DNA of 64,000 nt from Arcanobacterium phocisimile (GTDB lineage: Bacteria; Actinomycetota; Actinomycetes; Actinomycetales; Actinomycetaceae): assembly GCF_016904675.1 (NCBI RefSeq), contig NZ_CP070228.1:1178001-1242000 (forward strand), read 5' to 3'. Below, in pieces: positions 1 to 8,870 of the stretch. The position numbers and the translations under genes were made by a program. The notes beneath the pieces were generated by a model. It was not told where the DNA came from. It ran no database searches and saw only the letters and a program-made list of their open reading frames with translations. Each line of letters opens with the position of its first letter. Positions within the stretch are counted from its first letter, which is position 1.

Positions 1-1046
1 TGTGGTTCTGCCCCGCGGATGCGCAACGCGAGTCCACGTTCGTACTTGGTGACACACCGAGGATTTGAACAACGATAGAACTTAGTCTCCTGGGATTCGG
101 AAATCTCGTGTCGGGTCTGCGACTGTGAGGCCTCGGCCGCCTCGCGCAGCAACCGGTGAATGAGCGCCATGCGCATCATTTTTCCGTTGTAAGTTTGCTC
201 GAAATAACGCGCCCGTGGATCGCTATCGATGTCGGGAGCGATTTCACCAACACGAGGCAAGGGATGCATGACGATACTTGTGTCGGACGCGTGGGTCATG
301 GTTTGTGCATCTAGTTCGTAGGCGCCCTTGAGGCGTTCGTATTCGTGAGGATCGTCGAACCGCTCTTGCTGAACACGCGTCATATAAATAACGTCGGCAT
401 GTGGCAGTGCGCTGGTGAGCGAGGTCGTTTCAATAATGTCGATCCCGGCTAACTGCACATGTGCCACGAAATCGCGCGGCAGCCGCAGTTCTTCAGGGCT
501 GACCATAATGAATCGGTTGCCTGGGTAGCGCATCATTGCATGCAGCAACGAGTGAACTGTACGTCCATAAAGCAAGTCACCGACCGCGACGATGGTGAGA
601 TTTTCCAGACGGCCAAATTCGCGTTCTATGGTGAGCATATCAGCGAGCGTCTGGGTGGGATGGAAGTGTCCACCGTCACCAGCGTTAATCACCGGCACAT
701 GGGCGGCGTTCGTTGCTACCAAGGCTGCTCCGTCGTGTGGGTGACGCATGGCAACGATGTCCGCATAGTTCGACATCACAGCCAAGGTATCGGCGATCGT
801 TTCGCCCTTGGTAGCTGAGGAGTTCGACGCCGATGGCACCGAGATCACGTGTCCGCCTAGCCCGTACATTGCGGCTTCGAAGCTGAGCCGGGTACGGGTA
901 GATGGCTCATAGAACAGTGTGGCAAGAATCTTGTTCTTTGCCGAGTCTTGATACTTTTCTGGATGCGCGATCATCTCGTGCGCGCAGGCAATCAGCTCAT
1001 CGATTTCTGCTACCGAGAAATCACTAATATTGATTAACGAACGCAT
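1..1046 (-). CDS. pyrB: Aspartate carbamoyltransferase catalytic chain with PyrI-like zinc tail (3' end outside window)
   Basis: Transfers carbamoyl phosphate to aspartate in the committed step of UMP synthesis. 348 codons are visible with no stop before the left edge. The carbamoyl-phosphate motif STRTR is at residues 49-53, GDLLYGRTVHSL lies mid-protein and HPLPR is in the aspartate domain. The catalytic chain normally ends near residue 305. Here the frame continues through a Ser/Gln-rich linker into C326-SNPR-C331, the C-x4-C spacing of the first zinc-ligand pair of the regulatory chain PyrI. The second pair would lie beyond the edge. Start chosen at 1046: GGGGAG sits 5 bases upstream, overlapping the end of pyrE. 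It is the last visible gene of the pyr operon. The catalytic assignment is sure; the regulatory-tail reading is inference from one motif. Confidence 0.93.
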   Translation of the reverse strand, partial: MRSLINISDFSVAEIDELIACAHEMIAHPEKYQDSAKNKILATLFYEPSTRTRLSFEAAMYGLGGHVISVPSASNSSATKGETIADTLAVMSNYADIVAMRHPHDGAALVATNAAHVPVINAGDGGHFHPTQTLADMLTIEREFGRLENLTIVAVGDLLYGRTVHSLLHAMMRYPGNRFIMVSPEELRLPRDFVAHVQLAGIDIIETTSLTSALPHADVIYMTRVQQERFDDPHEYERLKGAYELDAQTMTHASDTSIVMHPLPRVGEIAPDIDSDPRARYFEQTYNGKMMRMALIHRLLREAAEASQSQTRHEISESQETKFYRCSNPRCVTKYERGLALRIRGAEP

Positions 1047-1048
1047 GC

Positions 1049-1693
1049 CTACTCCCCTAAGGTCATCCACGCATCGTCGCGTGGATTGTCCCGGAATGCG
1101 CGCAGGCGCGGAATATCAGATGCTGAAATACGTCCGGTTTGCGCAGCCAGTTCGATAATATCGTCGAAGGTGGTCAAGGTGGTGAGGGCGACGTCAGCGT
1201 CACTCATCGCTTGCGTGGCTACTTCCATGCCGTAGCTGAACAGTGCAACGATACCGAGCACGTCCGCGCCGGCTTCGCGCAGGGCATGAACGACGTCGAT
1301 CACTGAGCCACCGGTAGAGACGAGATCTTCAACAACCACGACTTTTGCACCTGGCTCTAGGCGACCTTCAATCTGATTGGTCCGACCGTGATCTTTGGCG
1401 CTCGAACGCACGTATCCCATCGGCAAGCCGAGACGCTCAGCAGCCAGGGCTGCGTGTGCGATACCGGCGGTTGCGGTTCCCATGAGCACGTCAGCTTCCG
1501 GGAACATTTCTTTGATCCGCTCGGCAAGTGAGTCTTCAACGATGGTGCGCTGGGCCGGTGCGCTCAGCACGAGACGGTTATCGGTATAGATCGGGCTTTT
1601 GATGCCGGAGGCCCAGGTGAATGGTTCGTCTGGGCGGAGGAAGACGGCTTCGATATCGAGTAGGGCGCCGGCGACGGTGTGTGCAATATTCAT
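1049..1693 (-). CDS. pyrE: Orotate phosphoribosyltransferase
   Basis: Joins orotate to PRPP to make OMP. 214 residues, normal for the family. The PRPP-binding motif VVVVEDLVSTGGSV is visible in the second half, and the hood region contains PIYTDNRLVLSAP. Start set at the ATG at 1693: it overlaps the pyrF stop as ATGA and has AAGGAG 8-9 bases upstream. An upstream in-frame start at 1714 would add seven residues and lacks a comparable ribosome site. Translationally coupled to pyrF; pyrB follows after two bases. Confidence 0.95.
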   Translation of the reverse strand: MNIAHTVAGALLDIEAVFLRPDEPFTWASGIKSPIYTDNRLVLSAPAQRTIVEDSLAERIKEMFPEADVLMGTATAGIAHAALAAERLGLPMGYVRSSAKDHGRTNQIEGRLEPGAKVVVVEDLVSTGGSVIDVVHALREAGADVLGIVALFSYGMEVATQAMSDADVALTTLTTFDDIIELAAQTGRISASDIPRLRAFRDNPRDDAWMTLGE

Positions 1694-2388
1694 CGGGTGA
1701 ACTCCTTTACGCAACGGTTGTAGGCTGCCACTGGGTCAGCAGCTTGAGTTATTGGGCGGCCGACGACGATCATATTCGATCCGAGTTCGTAGGCTTTTTC
1801 TGGGGTGGTGATGCGGCGCTGGTCGTCAGCTGCGGAGTCTGCAAAGCGGATTCCTGGGGTGACGGTGAGGAAATCATCGCCGCGCGCTGCATGAACGGTT
1901 TGTACTTCGAGTGGGGAACAGACCACGCCGTCGAGTCCTGCGGTGTGTGCATTGGCGGCGTAGGCGGCGACGACGTCGGGCATCGGCTGGTTGATCAGCA
2001 GTTCGTTTTCGAGTGTTTCTTGGCTGGTTGAGGTCAGTTGGGTGACGCCAATAAGTAGCGGACGGCTGCCATCTGGGCGCGTCAAGCCTTCGAGTGCGGC
2101 CTCCATCATCGCAATTCCGCCAGCGCAGTGCAGGTTGGTCATGTCGACGTCGAGATTCGACAAGACGCGCATGGTTTTGCGTACGGTTTGTGGAATATCG
2201 TGGAGCTTGAGGTCGAGGAAGATTTTGTGTCCGCGCTTTTTAACTTCGCGCACAACTTGTGGACCGCCAGCATAGAACATTTCCATACCGATTTTTACGA
2301 AGGGTTTATCGGTCTTGAACTGGTCAAGGAACGATATGAGTGTTTCTGCTGAATCGAAGTCACAGGCGATGATTACTTCGCGGTTCAT
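1690..2388 (-). CDS. pyrF: Orotidine 5'-phosphate decarboxylase
   Basis: Decarboxylates OMP to UMP, the last step of the pathway. 232 residues, the short (about 230 aa) bacterial type rather than the 270-residue mycobacterial type. The catalytic D-x-K-x-x-D-I motif reads DLKLHDIPQTV around residues 58-68. VTPGIRF and VGRPIT, which form the phosphate-binding end of the barrel, occur near the C terminus. Both ends overlap neighbours by ATGA (pyrD before, pyrE after), so the operon is tightly coupled. Confidence 0.95.
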   Translation of the reverse strand: MNREVIIACDFDSAETLISFLDQFKTDKPFVKIGMEMFYAGGPQVVREVKKRGHKIFLDLKLHDIPQTVRKTMRVLSNLDVDMTNLHCAGGIAMMEAALEGLTRPDGSRPLLIGVTQLTSTSQETLENELLINQPMPDVVAAYAANAHTAGLDGVVCSPLEVQTVHAARGDDFLTVTPGIRFADSAADDQRRITTPEKAYELGSNMIVVGRPITQAADPVAAYNRCVKEFTR

Positions 2389-3317
2389 GCGTGTTGTCCT
2401 TCCGGTGTGTGCTTCACGAGTGATTCCAGCGTGTCGATGCCGTAGCGGTCCATTTCAGCTGGAAGTTGGTTGATGATATCTAAACTTGCGTATGGGTCAA
2501 TGAGGTTTGCGGTTCCTACTTGGACGGCGGTTGCTCCCGCGTGCATCATTTCGATGACGTCGGCGGCGCTTTGCACTCCCCCGATGCCGATGATTGGAAT
2601 GTCGATGGCATGCGAGACATCCCAGATCATGCGCACTGCCATCGGGAATACTCCAGGTCCGGAGACGCCTCCGGTGCGGTTAGCCAAGATTGGCTCTCCG
2701 GTGCGCAGATTGACGCGCATACCAACGAAGGTGTTGATCAGGCTGAGTGCGTCGGCGCCGGCTTCTTGGCAGGCTTGGGCGATCTCAACTTCACGCCCGG
2801 TGTTCGGCGAAAGCTTCATAATGACAGGTTTAGTGGTGACGTTCTTGACCACCTGGCACACGTGGGCCGATGATTGTGGCGAATCGGCGAATGTTTTTCC
2901 GCCGTCGTGAACATTCGGGCACGAAATATTGATTTCGAGCCAGCCGACGTTGTCTTGCGCATCGAGAGCTTGGGCGACGTGGGCGTATTCATCGATTGAG
3001 AATCCGGCGACGTTGGCCATCACCGGTTTGGTGAAATACTCACGCATCTGCGGCAGTTCGTGAGCAATGACGGCCTCTACTCCAGGATTTGCCAGACCGA
3101 TAGCATTGAGCATTCCGCCGGGCGCTTCTGCTACGCGCGGCTGGGCGTTACCGGAGCGTGGTTGCGCGGTGGTTCCTTTGAACGAGAAGGTGCCGATCTT
3201 GTTGATATCCCACAGCCGGGCAAATTCGGCGCCGAAGCCGAACGTACCGGAGGCTCCAATGATCGGGTTATCTAATTCAATTCCGCATAAGTTCACTGCG
3301 AGTCGGTTGCGGCTCAT
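2385..3317 (-). CDS. pyrD: Dihydroorotate dehydrogenase, class 1B catalytic subunit
   Basis: Oxidises dihydroorotate to orotate; the class 1B enzyme is a heterotetramer with PyrK and passes electrons to NAD+. 310 residues with an FMN-barrel pattern: NPIIGASGTFGFG near the start, EINISCPNVHDGG, the active-site Cys region, and IIGIGGVQSAADV/GATAVQVGTAN at the phosphate-binding end. The adjacent pyrK gene, overlapping by ATGA, supports class 1B over the membrane class 2 enzyme common in actinobacteria. Confidence 0.95.
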   Translation of the reverse strand: MSRNRLAVNLCGIELDNPIIGASGTFGFGAEFARLWDINKIGTFSFKGTTAQPRSGNAQPRVAEAPGGMLNAIGLANPGVEAVIAHELPQMREYFTKPVMANVAGFSIDEYAHVAQALDAQDNVGWLEINISCPNVHDGGKTFADSPQSSAHVCQVVKNVTTKPVIMKLSPNTGREVEIAQACQEAGADALSLINTFVGMRVNLRTGEPILANRTGGVSGPGVFPMAVRMIWDVSHAIDIPIIGIGGVQSAADVIEMMHAGATAVQVGTANLIDPYASLDIINQLPAEMDRYGIDTLESLVKHTPEGQHA

Positions 3318-4078
3318 GCTTCCTCCTTGTCGAAGAGAACGTCGGTGCTTTCGAATACTGGGCCTTCAAGGCAGACGCGTTCGAGGCCGCGCACGGTGTG
3401 TACCGTACATCCCAAACAAGCTCCAAAGCCGCATCCCATATGAGCTTCGAGGCTTACCTGGACGCGTCCGGTTGCTAACGCAACGACCGATGTGAGCATG
3501 CCGTGTGGTCCACAAGCTAAGACTTGTTCGGCGTCGGTCGGTAAAACTGCAGTGACGTATCCGGCAGTTCCCAGCGAACCATCCTCGGTTGCCACACTCA
3601 CGTCGCAACCCAGTTTCTCGAACTCGTCAATCGAGTAAGTATCGCGAGCGCTACGAAATCCGAGGAGGACGTGTGGGCGTGCGCCGCGGGCGGTGAGTTC
3701 TTTCGCTGCGTAATACAGTGGCGGAATTCCCGAGCCGCCGCCAACTAAGACGGGGTTTGGTCCAACGGTGTCGAGATCGAATCCGTTGCCCAGTGGGCCG
3801 AGGACGTCTACTTGCGTCCCCGGCACCACCTGTGCCAACGCGCGCGTTCCAGCACCGACTTTCGCGACGATCATCGTGAGGATGGTCGATCTGTCCTCGC
3901 CGGTTTCAATGTCCGCGATTGCTAGCGGCCGGCGTAGGAAGAATTCCGGCACGGTGAGGTTGACGAATTGTCCCGGATGTGAGGGACCGAATGCGTCGCA
4001 CGTTAGGCGCATACGATAAATCTGGTCGGTCAGATCTGTGACGTCGAGTACGCGCGCATTGACACGTAGGTTGTTCAT
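3314..4078 (-). CDS. pyrK: Dihydroorotate dehydrogenase electron transfer subunit
   Basis: FAD and [2Fe-2S] subunit that carries electrons from PyrD to NAD+. The FAD site RRPLAIADI is near residue 50 and the NAD-binding loop GGGSGIPPL in the middle. The cluster cysteines lie in MGCGFGACLGCTV followed by a fourth Cys in ERVCLEGPVF. Start chosen at 4078 (254 residues): AAGGAG is 9 bases upstream, whereas a start at 4123 would overlap carB by about 40 bases and add an unconserved segment. It follows carB closely and overlaps pyrD by ATGA. Confidence 0.94.
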   Translation of the reverse strand: MNNLRVNARVLDVTDLTDQIYRMRLTCDAFGPSHPGQFVNLTVPEFFLRRPLAIADIETGEDRSTILTMIVAKVGAGTRALAQVVPGTQVDVLGPLGNGFDLDTVGPNPVLVGGGSGIPPLYYAAKELTARGARPHVLLGFRSARDTYSIDEFEKLGCDVSVATEDGSLGTAGYVTAVLPTDAEQVLACGPHGMLTSVVALATGRVQVSLEAHMGCGFGACLGCTVHTVRGLERVCLEGPVFESTDVLFDKEEA

Positions 4079-4082
4079 CTGG

Positions 4083-7000
4083 TTAGGCTCCTTGGCGACG
4101 TGGGGCATCGATGGTGGACACATTTAAGGTGATTTCTTCGAGCACATCGAGCAGCACCTTCACTGTGTCGAGTGAGGTGAGCAAGGTGACGGAGAATTCG
4201 GAGGCCTTGGCACGGATCTGTAATCCGTCTGAGTTGTGTGCCGACTCTTCGACGTCCTGGGTGTTAATGATGTATGAGAGCTGGTTGGCTTCGATAGCGT
4301 CAATAATTTCGGTTGAGCCTTCGGAGATCTTCGCTAGGGCACGGGTGCGGATACCGTGTTGCTTAAGGTAGGCGGCGGTTCCAGCGGTTGCGGCAATGTT
4401 GAAGCCAAGGTTGTAGAAGCGGCGGATGAGTCCGAGGCCGCGTTCTTTGTCCTTGTCGTCTATGGTGGCCAGGACTGTTCCGTAGTTGAGCAGTTTCATG
4501 CCGGCAGCTTGGAGTGCCTTGTATAGTGCGCGGTTGAGATCGTCGTCGTAACCGATTGCTTCACCGGTGGACTTCATCTCTGGCGAGAGGTAGGCGTCCA
4601 GGCCCTTGAGCTTGTTGAAGGAGAAGACTGGTGCTTTGACGAAGTAGCGGTCGCGCTCTTGTGGGTAGAGGTCAAAGATTCCTTGTTCTTTGAGCGTCTC
4701 GCCCATGATGGCGCGGGTTGCGATGGCTGGCAGGCCGTAACCGGTGACCTTGGACAGGAATGGTACGGTCCGTGAGGAGCGTGGGTTGACTTCGATGATG
4801 TAGACCTTATCGTTCTCATCAACGATGAACTGGACGTTGAATAAGCCCTTGATGCCGATTGCCAGACCCAACGCCTTGGTGTATTTCAGGATTTGGCCCT
4901 TGACTTTGCCCGATACTGAGAAGGTTGGATAGACGGAGATGGAGTCGCCGGAGTGAACACCGGTGTGTTCGACGAGTTCCATAATGCCGGCGACGAACAC
5001 GTCGCGCCCGTCGCATATCGCGTCTACTTCTAGTTCCTTACCGGAGATGTACTTGTCGACCAGCACTGGGCGATCGACGTCGATCTCGAGGCCTTGCAAG
5101 AGGTAGTGACGTAGCTGTTCGTCCGAGCCGACGATGCGCATGGCGCGCCCGCCTAGGACGAAGGATGGGCGGACCAGTACCGGGTAGCCAACTTCTTGGG
5201 CGATGGCGATACCGTCTTCGACGTTTGTCACTGCCTTGCCTGGAGCTTGTGGAATGCCGAGCTTATTGAGGAGGTTTTCGAACTCGTCGCGGTCTTCTGC
5301 CCGGTTAATTGCTTCGAGCGAGGTTCCTAGCAGGGTTACGCCGCGTTCGGCCAGCGGGCCGGCCAAGTTGATCGCGGTTTGTCCGCCGAGGGAGGTGATG
5401 ACGCCGATGGGCTTTTCGAACTCGACGATATTCATCACGTCTTCTGGGGTGAGTGGTTCGAAGTAGAGTTTATCGGCCGTGGTGTAGTCGGTTGAGACGG
5501 TTTCTGGGTTGTCGTTGATGATGATTGCTTCGTATCCGGCTTCACGAATCGTTTTAATCGCGTGAACCGAGGAGTAATCGAATTCCACACCCTGACCGAT
5601 ACGGATCGGGCCTGCACCCAAAACAATCACTTTCTTGCGGTCGGTGAGCTTCGAATCGTTCTCGCCGGTGAAGGATGAGTAGAAGTATGGCACGTAAGCA
5701 CCGGACTTGAGGGTGTCTACCATGCGGAAGACTGGAATGACTCCGGCGTCACGACGCTGGCTGTAGACCGAAATTTCGTCCGTCTCCCACAAACGTGCGA
5801 TAACCGAATCGGCAAAACCCATGTTCTTTGCTTCGCGCATGAGTTCCATATCGCCCTTGTGTTGGGTGAGCTTGTTTTCCATCTCGACGATCGAGGCGAA
5901 AATCTCGAGGAAGTATGGGGTAACCATCGTAACCTCATGGATTTTCTCCAGCGGTGCGTTTCGGCGAATCAGTTCCACGATGGCGAACATCGTATCGGAG
6001 TGGAAGTCCTGGACGTACTTCCACAGTTCGTCGTCGTTCAGTTGTGCGAACTGTTCCATGTAGAAGTGATCGACGCCGATTTCTAGGGAACGAACAGACT
6101 TGAGTAAACATTCTTGGAGGTTCGAACCGATGCCCATCACTTCGCCGGTGGCTTTCATCTGGGTGCCGAGCAGGTTTGGCGCGTCGGCGAACTTGTCGAA
6201 TGGGAAGCGTGGGAACTTAGCAACCAGATAATCGAGTACTGGATCTTTACCCGCAGTGGCGCCGGCGACTGGGATTTCTTCGAGCGTCAAGCCCATTGCC
6301 ACCTTGGCGGTCACGCGGGCGATCGGGTAACCCGAGGCCTTCGACGCTAGGGCTGAGGAGCGTGAAACGCGTGGGTTAACTTCGATGAGGAAGTATTCGC
6401 TGGAGTTGGGGTTGACGGCGAACTGGACGTTACAGCCGCCTTCGATTTTCAGCGCGCGAATGAGCTTAAATGCGGATTCTTTGAGCATGTTGAGGTCGTT
6501 GTCATTCAGCGAAAGTGCGGGAGCGACGACGACGGAGTCACCGGTGTGCACCCCCACCGGATCAATGTTTTCCATTGAGCAGATGCAGATTGTCTTGTCT
6601 GCACTGTCGCGCATGACTTCGAATTCGATTTCTTTGTATCCTAGGATCGACTTTTCGATAAGGACCTGGTGTACTGGGGAAAGTTGGAGGGCGTTGGACA
6701 TCATATCGACCAGCTCGGTTTCGGTGTGGGCGAAGCCGCCACCGGTACCACCGAGAGTGAAGGCCGGGCGTAACACGACTGGATATCCGATACGCGTCGC
6801 TGCTGCGATAGCATCCTCAACCGAGTAGGCAATTTCCGAAGCGATCACTGGTTCGCCGATTGATTCACATAGTTCTTTGAATAGTTCACGATCTTCTGCC
6901 TGTTCGATGGATTGCGATGGGGTGCCGAGTAGCTGGACACCGCATTCAGCCAAGATGCCCTTCTTTTCGAGCTGCATGGCCAGGTTCAAACCGGTCTGTC

Positions 7001-7274
7001 CACCAATACCCGGAACAATCGCATCTGGGCGTTCTTTGCGGATGATCTTAGCAACGTACTCCAAGGTCAGTGGTTCCATGTAAACACGGTCGGCGACTTC
7101 GGCGTCGGTCATGATTGTTGCTGGATTGGAGTTAACGAGGATGACGCGGTAGCCCTCTTCTTTCAACGCGAGGCAGGCTTGGGTGCCCGCGTAGTCAAAT
7201 TCGGCTGCTTGACCGATAACGATCGGGCCAGAGCCGATGATCAGGACTGTTTTCACTGCAGTATTGTTGGGCAT
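4083..7274 (-). CDS. carB: Carbamoyl-phosphate synthase large subunit
   Basis: Makes carbamoyl phosphate from bicarbonate, ATP and ammonia delivered by the small subunit. 1063 residues with the internal duplication of two ATP-grasp halves: the first begins VLIIGSGPIVIGQAAEFDYAG, the second VIVLGAGPIRIGQGVEFDYSS near residue 555. The C-terminal MGS-like allosteric domain covers roughly residues 930-1063. AGAGGAG stands upstream of the ATG. The small subunit gene carA, commonly next to carB, is absent on both sides here, so it must be encoded elsewhere, perhaps left of the window. Confidence 0.97.
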   Translation of the reverse strand: MPNNTAVKTVLIIGSGPIVIGQAAEFDYAGTQACLALKEEGYRVILVNSNPATIMTDAEVADRVYMEPLTLEYVAKIIRKERPDAIVPGIGGQTGLNLAMQLEKKGILAECGVQLLGTPSQSIEQAEDRELFKELCESIGEPVIASEIAYSVEDAIAAATRIGYPVVLRPAFTLGGTGGGFAHTETELVDMMSNALQLSPVHQVLIEKSILGYKEIEFEVMRDSADKTICICSMENIDPVGVHTGDSVVVAPALSLNDNDLNMLKESAFKLIRALKIEGGCNVQFAVNPNSSEYFLIEVNPRVSRSSALASKASGYPIARVTAKVAMGLTLEEIPVAGATAGKDPVLDYLVAKFPRFPFDKFADAPNLLGTQMKATGEVMGIGSNLQECLLKSVRSLEIGVDHFYMEQFAQLNDDELWKYVQDFHSDTMFAIVELIRRNAPLEKIHEVTMVTPYFLEIFASIVEMENKLTQHKGDMELMREAKNMGFADSVIARLWETDEISVYSQRRDAGVIPVFRMVDTLKSGAYVPYFYSSFTGENDSKLTDRKKVIVLGAGPIRIGQGVEFDYSSVHAIKTIREAGYEAIIINDNPETVSTDYTTADKLYFEPLTPEDVMNIVEFEKPIGVITSLGGQTAINLAGPLAERGVTLLGTSLEAINRAEDRDEFENLLNKLGIPQAPGKAVTNVEDGIAIAQEVGYPVLVRPSFVLGGRAMRIVGSDEQLRHYLLQGLEIDVDRPVLVDKYISGKELEVDAICDGRDVFVAGIMELVEHTGVHSGDSISVYPTFSVSGKVKGQILKYTKALGLAIGIKGLFNVQFIVDENDKVYIIEVNPRSSRTVPFLSKVTGYGLPAIATRAIMGETLKEQGIFDLYPQERDRYFVKAPVFSFNKLKGLDAYLSPEMKSTGEAIGYDDDLNRALYKALQAAGMKLLNYGTVLATIDDKDKERGLGLIRRFYNLGFNIAATAGTAAYLKQHGIRTRALAKISEGSTEIIDAIEANQLSYIINTQDVEESAHNSDGLQIRAKASEFSVTLLTSLDTVKVLLDVLEEITLNVSTIDAPRRQGA

Positions 7275-7326
7275 GGTGTTCTCCTCTGTTGGGTGTTTTT
7301 ACGTTGTTTCGGTTCGGCGCGCCGGA

Positions 7327-8592
7327 TTATTGGGCCTGCGTGGCAAGTCCGTTATAGACGAGGTTTCCGTCGTAGATGGTGGCTAGGCAGCGACCGGATA
7401 TCTCCCATTGGGCGAATGGGGTTGCCCGGCCAAGTGAAAGGAAGTCATCTGGGTTGACGGTGTAGTCGGCGTCGAGGTCCCAGATTGTCCAGTCGGTTGT
7501 GCGTGCTGGGATGTTGAATCGTTTGCGGCCGGCGGTGGTAAATAGTTCAACTGCGCGCTCGAGACTAACTTTTCCGGTTTTCACGAAGTAGGTGTAGAAG
7601 AGCGGGAAGGATATTTCAAGGCCGACGACGCCGAATGCCGACCCAACAAGCCCGTGTGCTTTTTCTTCAGCAGAGTGTGGGGCATGATCGGTGGCAATCA
7701 TATCGACTGTGCCATCGATGAGGGCTTCAATGAGGGCTTGCCGGTCAGCTGGTTGGCGCAGCGGCGGGTTCATCTTAAATCGGCCGTTGTCTTCGATCAT
7801 GGATTCGTCAACAAGGAGGTAGTGCATAGCTGTTTCGCAGGTGACATTGAGTCCTTCGGCGCGAGCTTCGCGGATGAGTTGGGCAGATTCTCCGCATGAG
7901 ATATGGCAGACGTGGTATGCAGGTAGATATCCTTCGGCTTTCAGTTCGCGCAACATGTTCAAGTCGCGTTCGATCTGAACGTATTCGGCGGTTTTCGGAA
8001 TGCCGATGAGGTTGTGTTCGCGGGCGAACGGACCGTCATTAATACAGGAGCCTGCCGGACGCAGTTCACCCGCTTCGGCGTGGACTGCGACGATAGAGTT
8101 TGACTGTGCGAGCAAACGCAGGGCTTGTTTCATCAGCTCTGGGTTGTCTACTCCGTGGCCGTCGTCAGAAAATCCGATGACATATGGGGCAAGTTCTACG
8201 ATGTCGGAGAGTTCTTGGCCGGTTTCGTTTTTGGTGACTGACGCGTACGGGATTGTTTCAATGAGTGCGTCGCATCCAATCGCATCTTGTTCGAGTGCGA
8301 GGTTTTCTTTAGTGTCTGGTACTGGGTCGAGATTTGGCATCGCGCCGACGGTGGTGAATCCGCCACGAGCTGCCGCCAATGTACCGGTTGCGATGGTTTC
8401 TTTGTAGGTTTGCCCAGGTTCACGCAAGTGGACGTGGACGTCGCATAAACCAGGCAGGACGACAACATTGTTGGAGACTTCGCCTTGTTCTTGGGCTCGG
8501 CGAATATCGCCGATGATCTTCGCAAGGTCGGTGTTGTCATCTAGGGTGATGCTGTGGGCGAGATTATCTATGTGGGTAACAAGTTCGTTCAT
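7327..8592 (-). CDS. pyrC: Dihydroorotase, class I
   Basis: Cyclises carbamoyl aspartate to dihydroorotate. 421 residues. The metal-binding motif DVHVHLREPG is near residue 53, and the signature ATDHAPHSAEEK is in the second half, as in class I amidohydrolases. The N terminus is rather divergent: the usual beta-sandwich opening (an LIKNGRV-type start) is replaced by a polar stretch. First enzyme gene of the operon. Its ATG overlaps the stop of a leader ORF as ATGA, and the SD-like AAAGG is only 7 bases upstream, so its translation is probably coupled to the leader. Confidence 0.94.
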   Translation of the reverse strand: MNELVTHIDNLAHSITLDDNTDLAKIIGDIRRAQEQGEVSNNVVVLPGLCDVHVHLREPGQTYKETIATGTLAAARGGFTTVGAMPNLDPVPDTKENLALEQDAIGCDALIETIPYASVTKNETGQELSDIVELAPYVIGFSDDGHGVDNPELMKQALRLLAQSNSIVAVHAEAGELRPAGSCINDGPFAREHNLIGIPKTAEYVQIERDLNMLRELKAEGYLPAYHVCHISCGESAQLIREARAEGLNVTCETAMHYLLVDESMIEDNGRFKMNPPLRQPADRQALIEALIDGTVDMIATDHAPHSAEEKAHGLVGSAFGVVGLEISFPLFYTYFVKTGKVSLERAVELFTTAGRKRFNIPARTTDWTIWDLDADYTVNPDDFLSLGRATPFAQWEISGRCLATIYDGNLVYNGLATQAQ

Positions 8593-8780
8593 CGATGAAC
8601 CTTTCGAAGGTGGTGATTAGGCAATAAAAAAGCCTTGGTCTGAAAACCAAGGCTTGAATAAAAAAATAAATAACGAATGACGGGACTGATCATCCCCAGA
8701 TTCCATGAGGATGTGGGAATCCATGAGGAACAGAAGAGCCATGAGAAGTAAAAAGAAGAACGAATAATGTTATTCGACAT
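8589..8780 (-). CDS. pyr operon leader peptide (63 codons)
   Basis: Short ORF with a strong ribosome site (AAAGGAG, 6 bases before the ATG) between the putative pyr promoter and pyrC. It encodes an aromatic- and Ser-rich stretch (SSFYFSWLFCSSW) and then runs straight through the terminator hairpin at 8630-8655. Its TGA overlaps the pyrC ATG. A T7 run lies just before the hairpin stem, and another T-rich stretch (TTCTTCTTTTTACTTC in transcript sense) lies earlier. The motif CTCATGG occurs three times inside it. The arrangement matches the logic of the E. coli pyrBI leader, where a ribosome following a polymerase paused at low UTP blocks the terminator. Function is inferred; no similarity to known leader peptides is claimed. 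Confidence 0.7.
   Translation of the reverse strand: MSNNIIRSSFYFSWLFCSSWIPTSSWNLGMISPVIRYLFFYSSLGFQTKAFLLPNHHLRKVHR
8625..8655 (-). terminator. Attenuator terminator upstream of pyrC
   Basis: Perfect 9-bp stem (AAGCCTTGG / CCAAGGCTT at 8647-8655 and 8630-8638) with an 8-base loop, followed on the minus strand by a T run (TTTTTTATTG). It lies between promoter and structural genes and inside the leader ORF, so it is an attenuator rather than an end-of-operon terminator. Confidence 0.8.
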
Positions 8781-8841
8781 TATCTTCTCCTTTCGTGCTC
8801 GGGGCACAGTTCGGCTTGCTCAGTAGTTTTGAGCTGAGGTA

Positions 8842-8870
8842 ACTGTAGCAAGTGACGTATCGGAAAACAA
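8842..8870 (-). promoter_or_regulatory. Putative pyr operon promoter
   Basis: On the minus strand TTGTTT (8865-8870) and TACAGT (8842-8847) are separated by 17 bases, giving a transcript start about 55 bases before the leader ATG. A perfect 10-bp inverted repeat, CAGTAGTTTT (8821-8830) and AAAACTACTG (8869-8878), brackets the promoter and its start region; it could be an operator. Confidence 0.45.
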
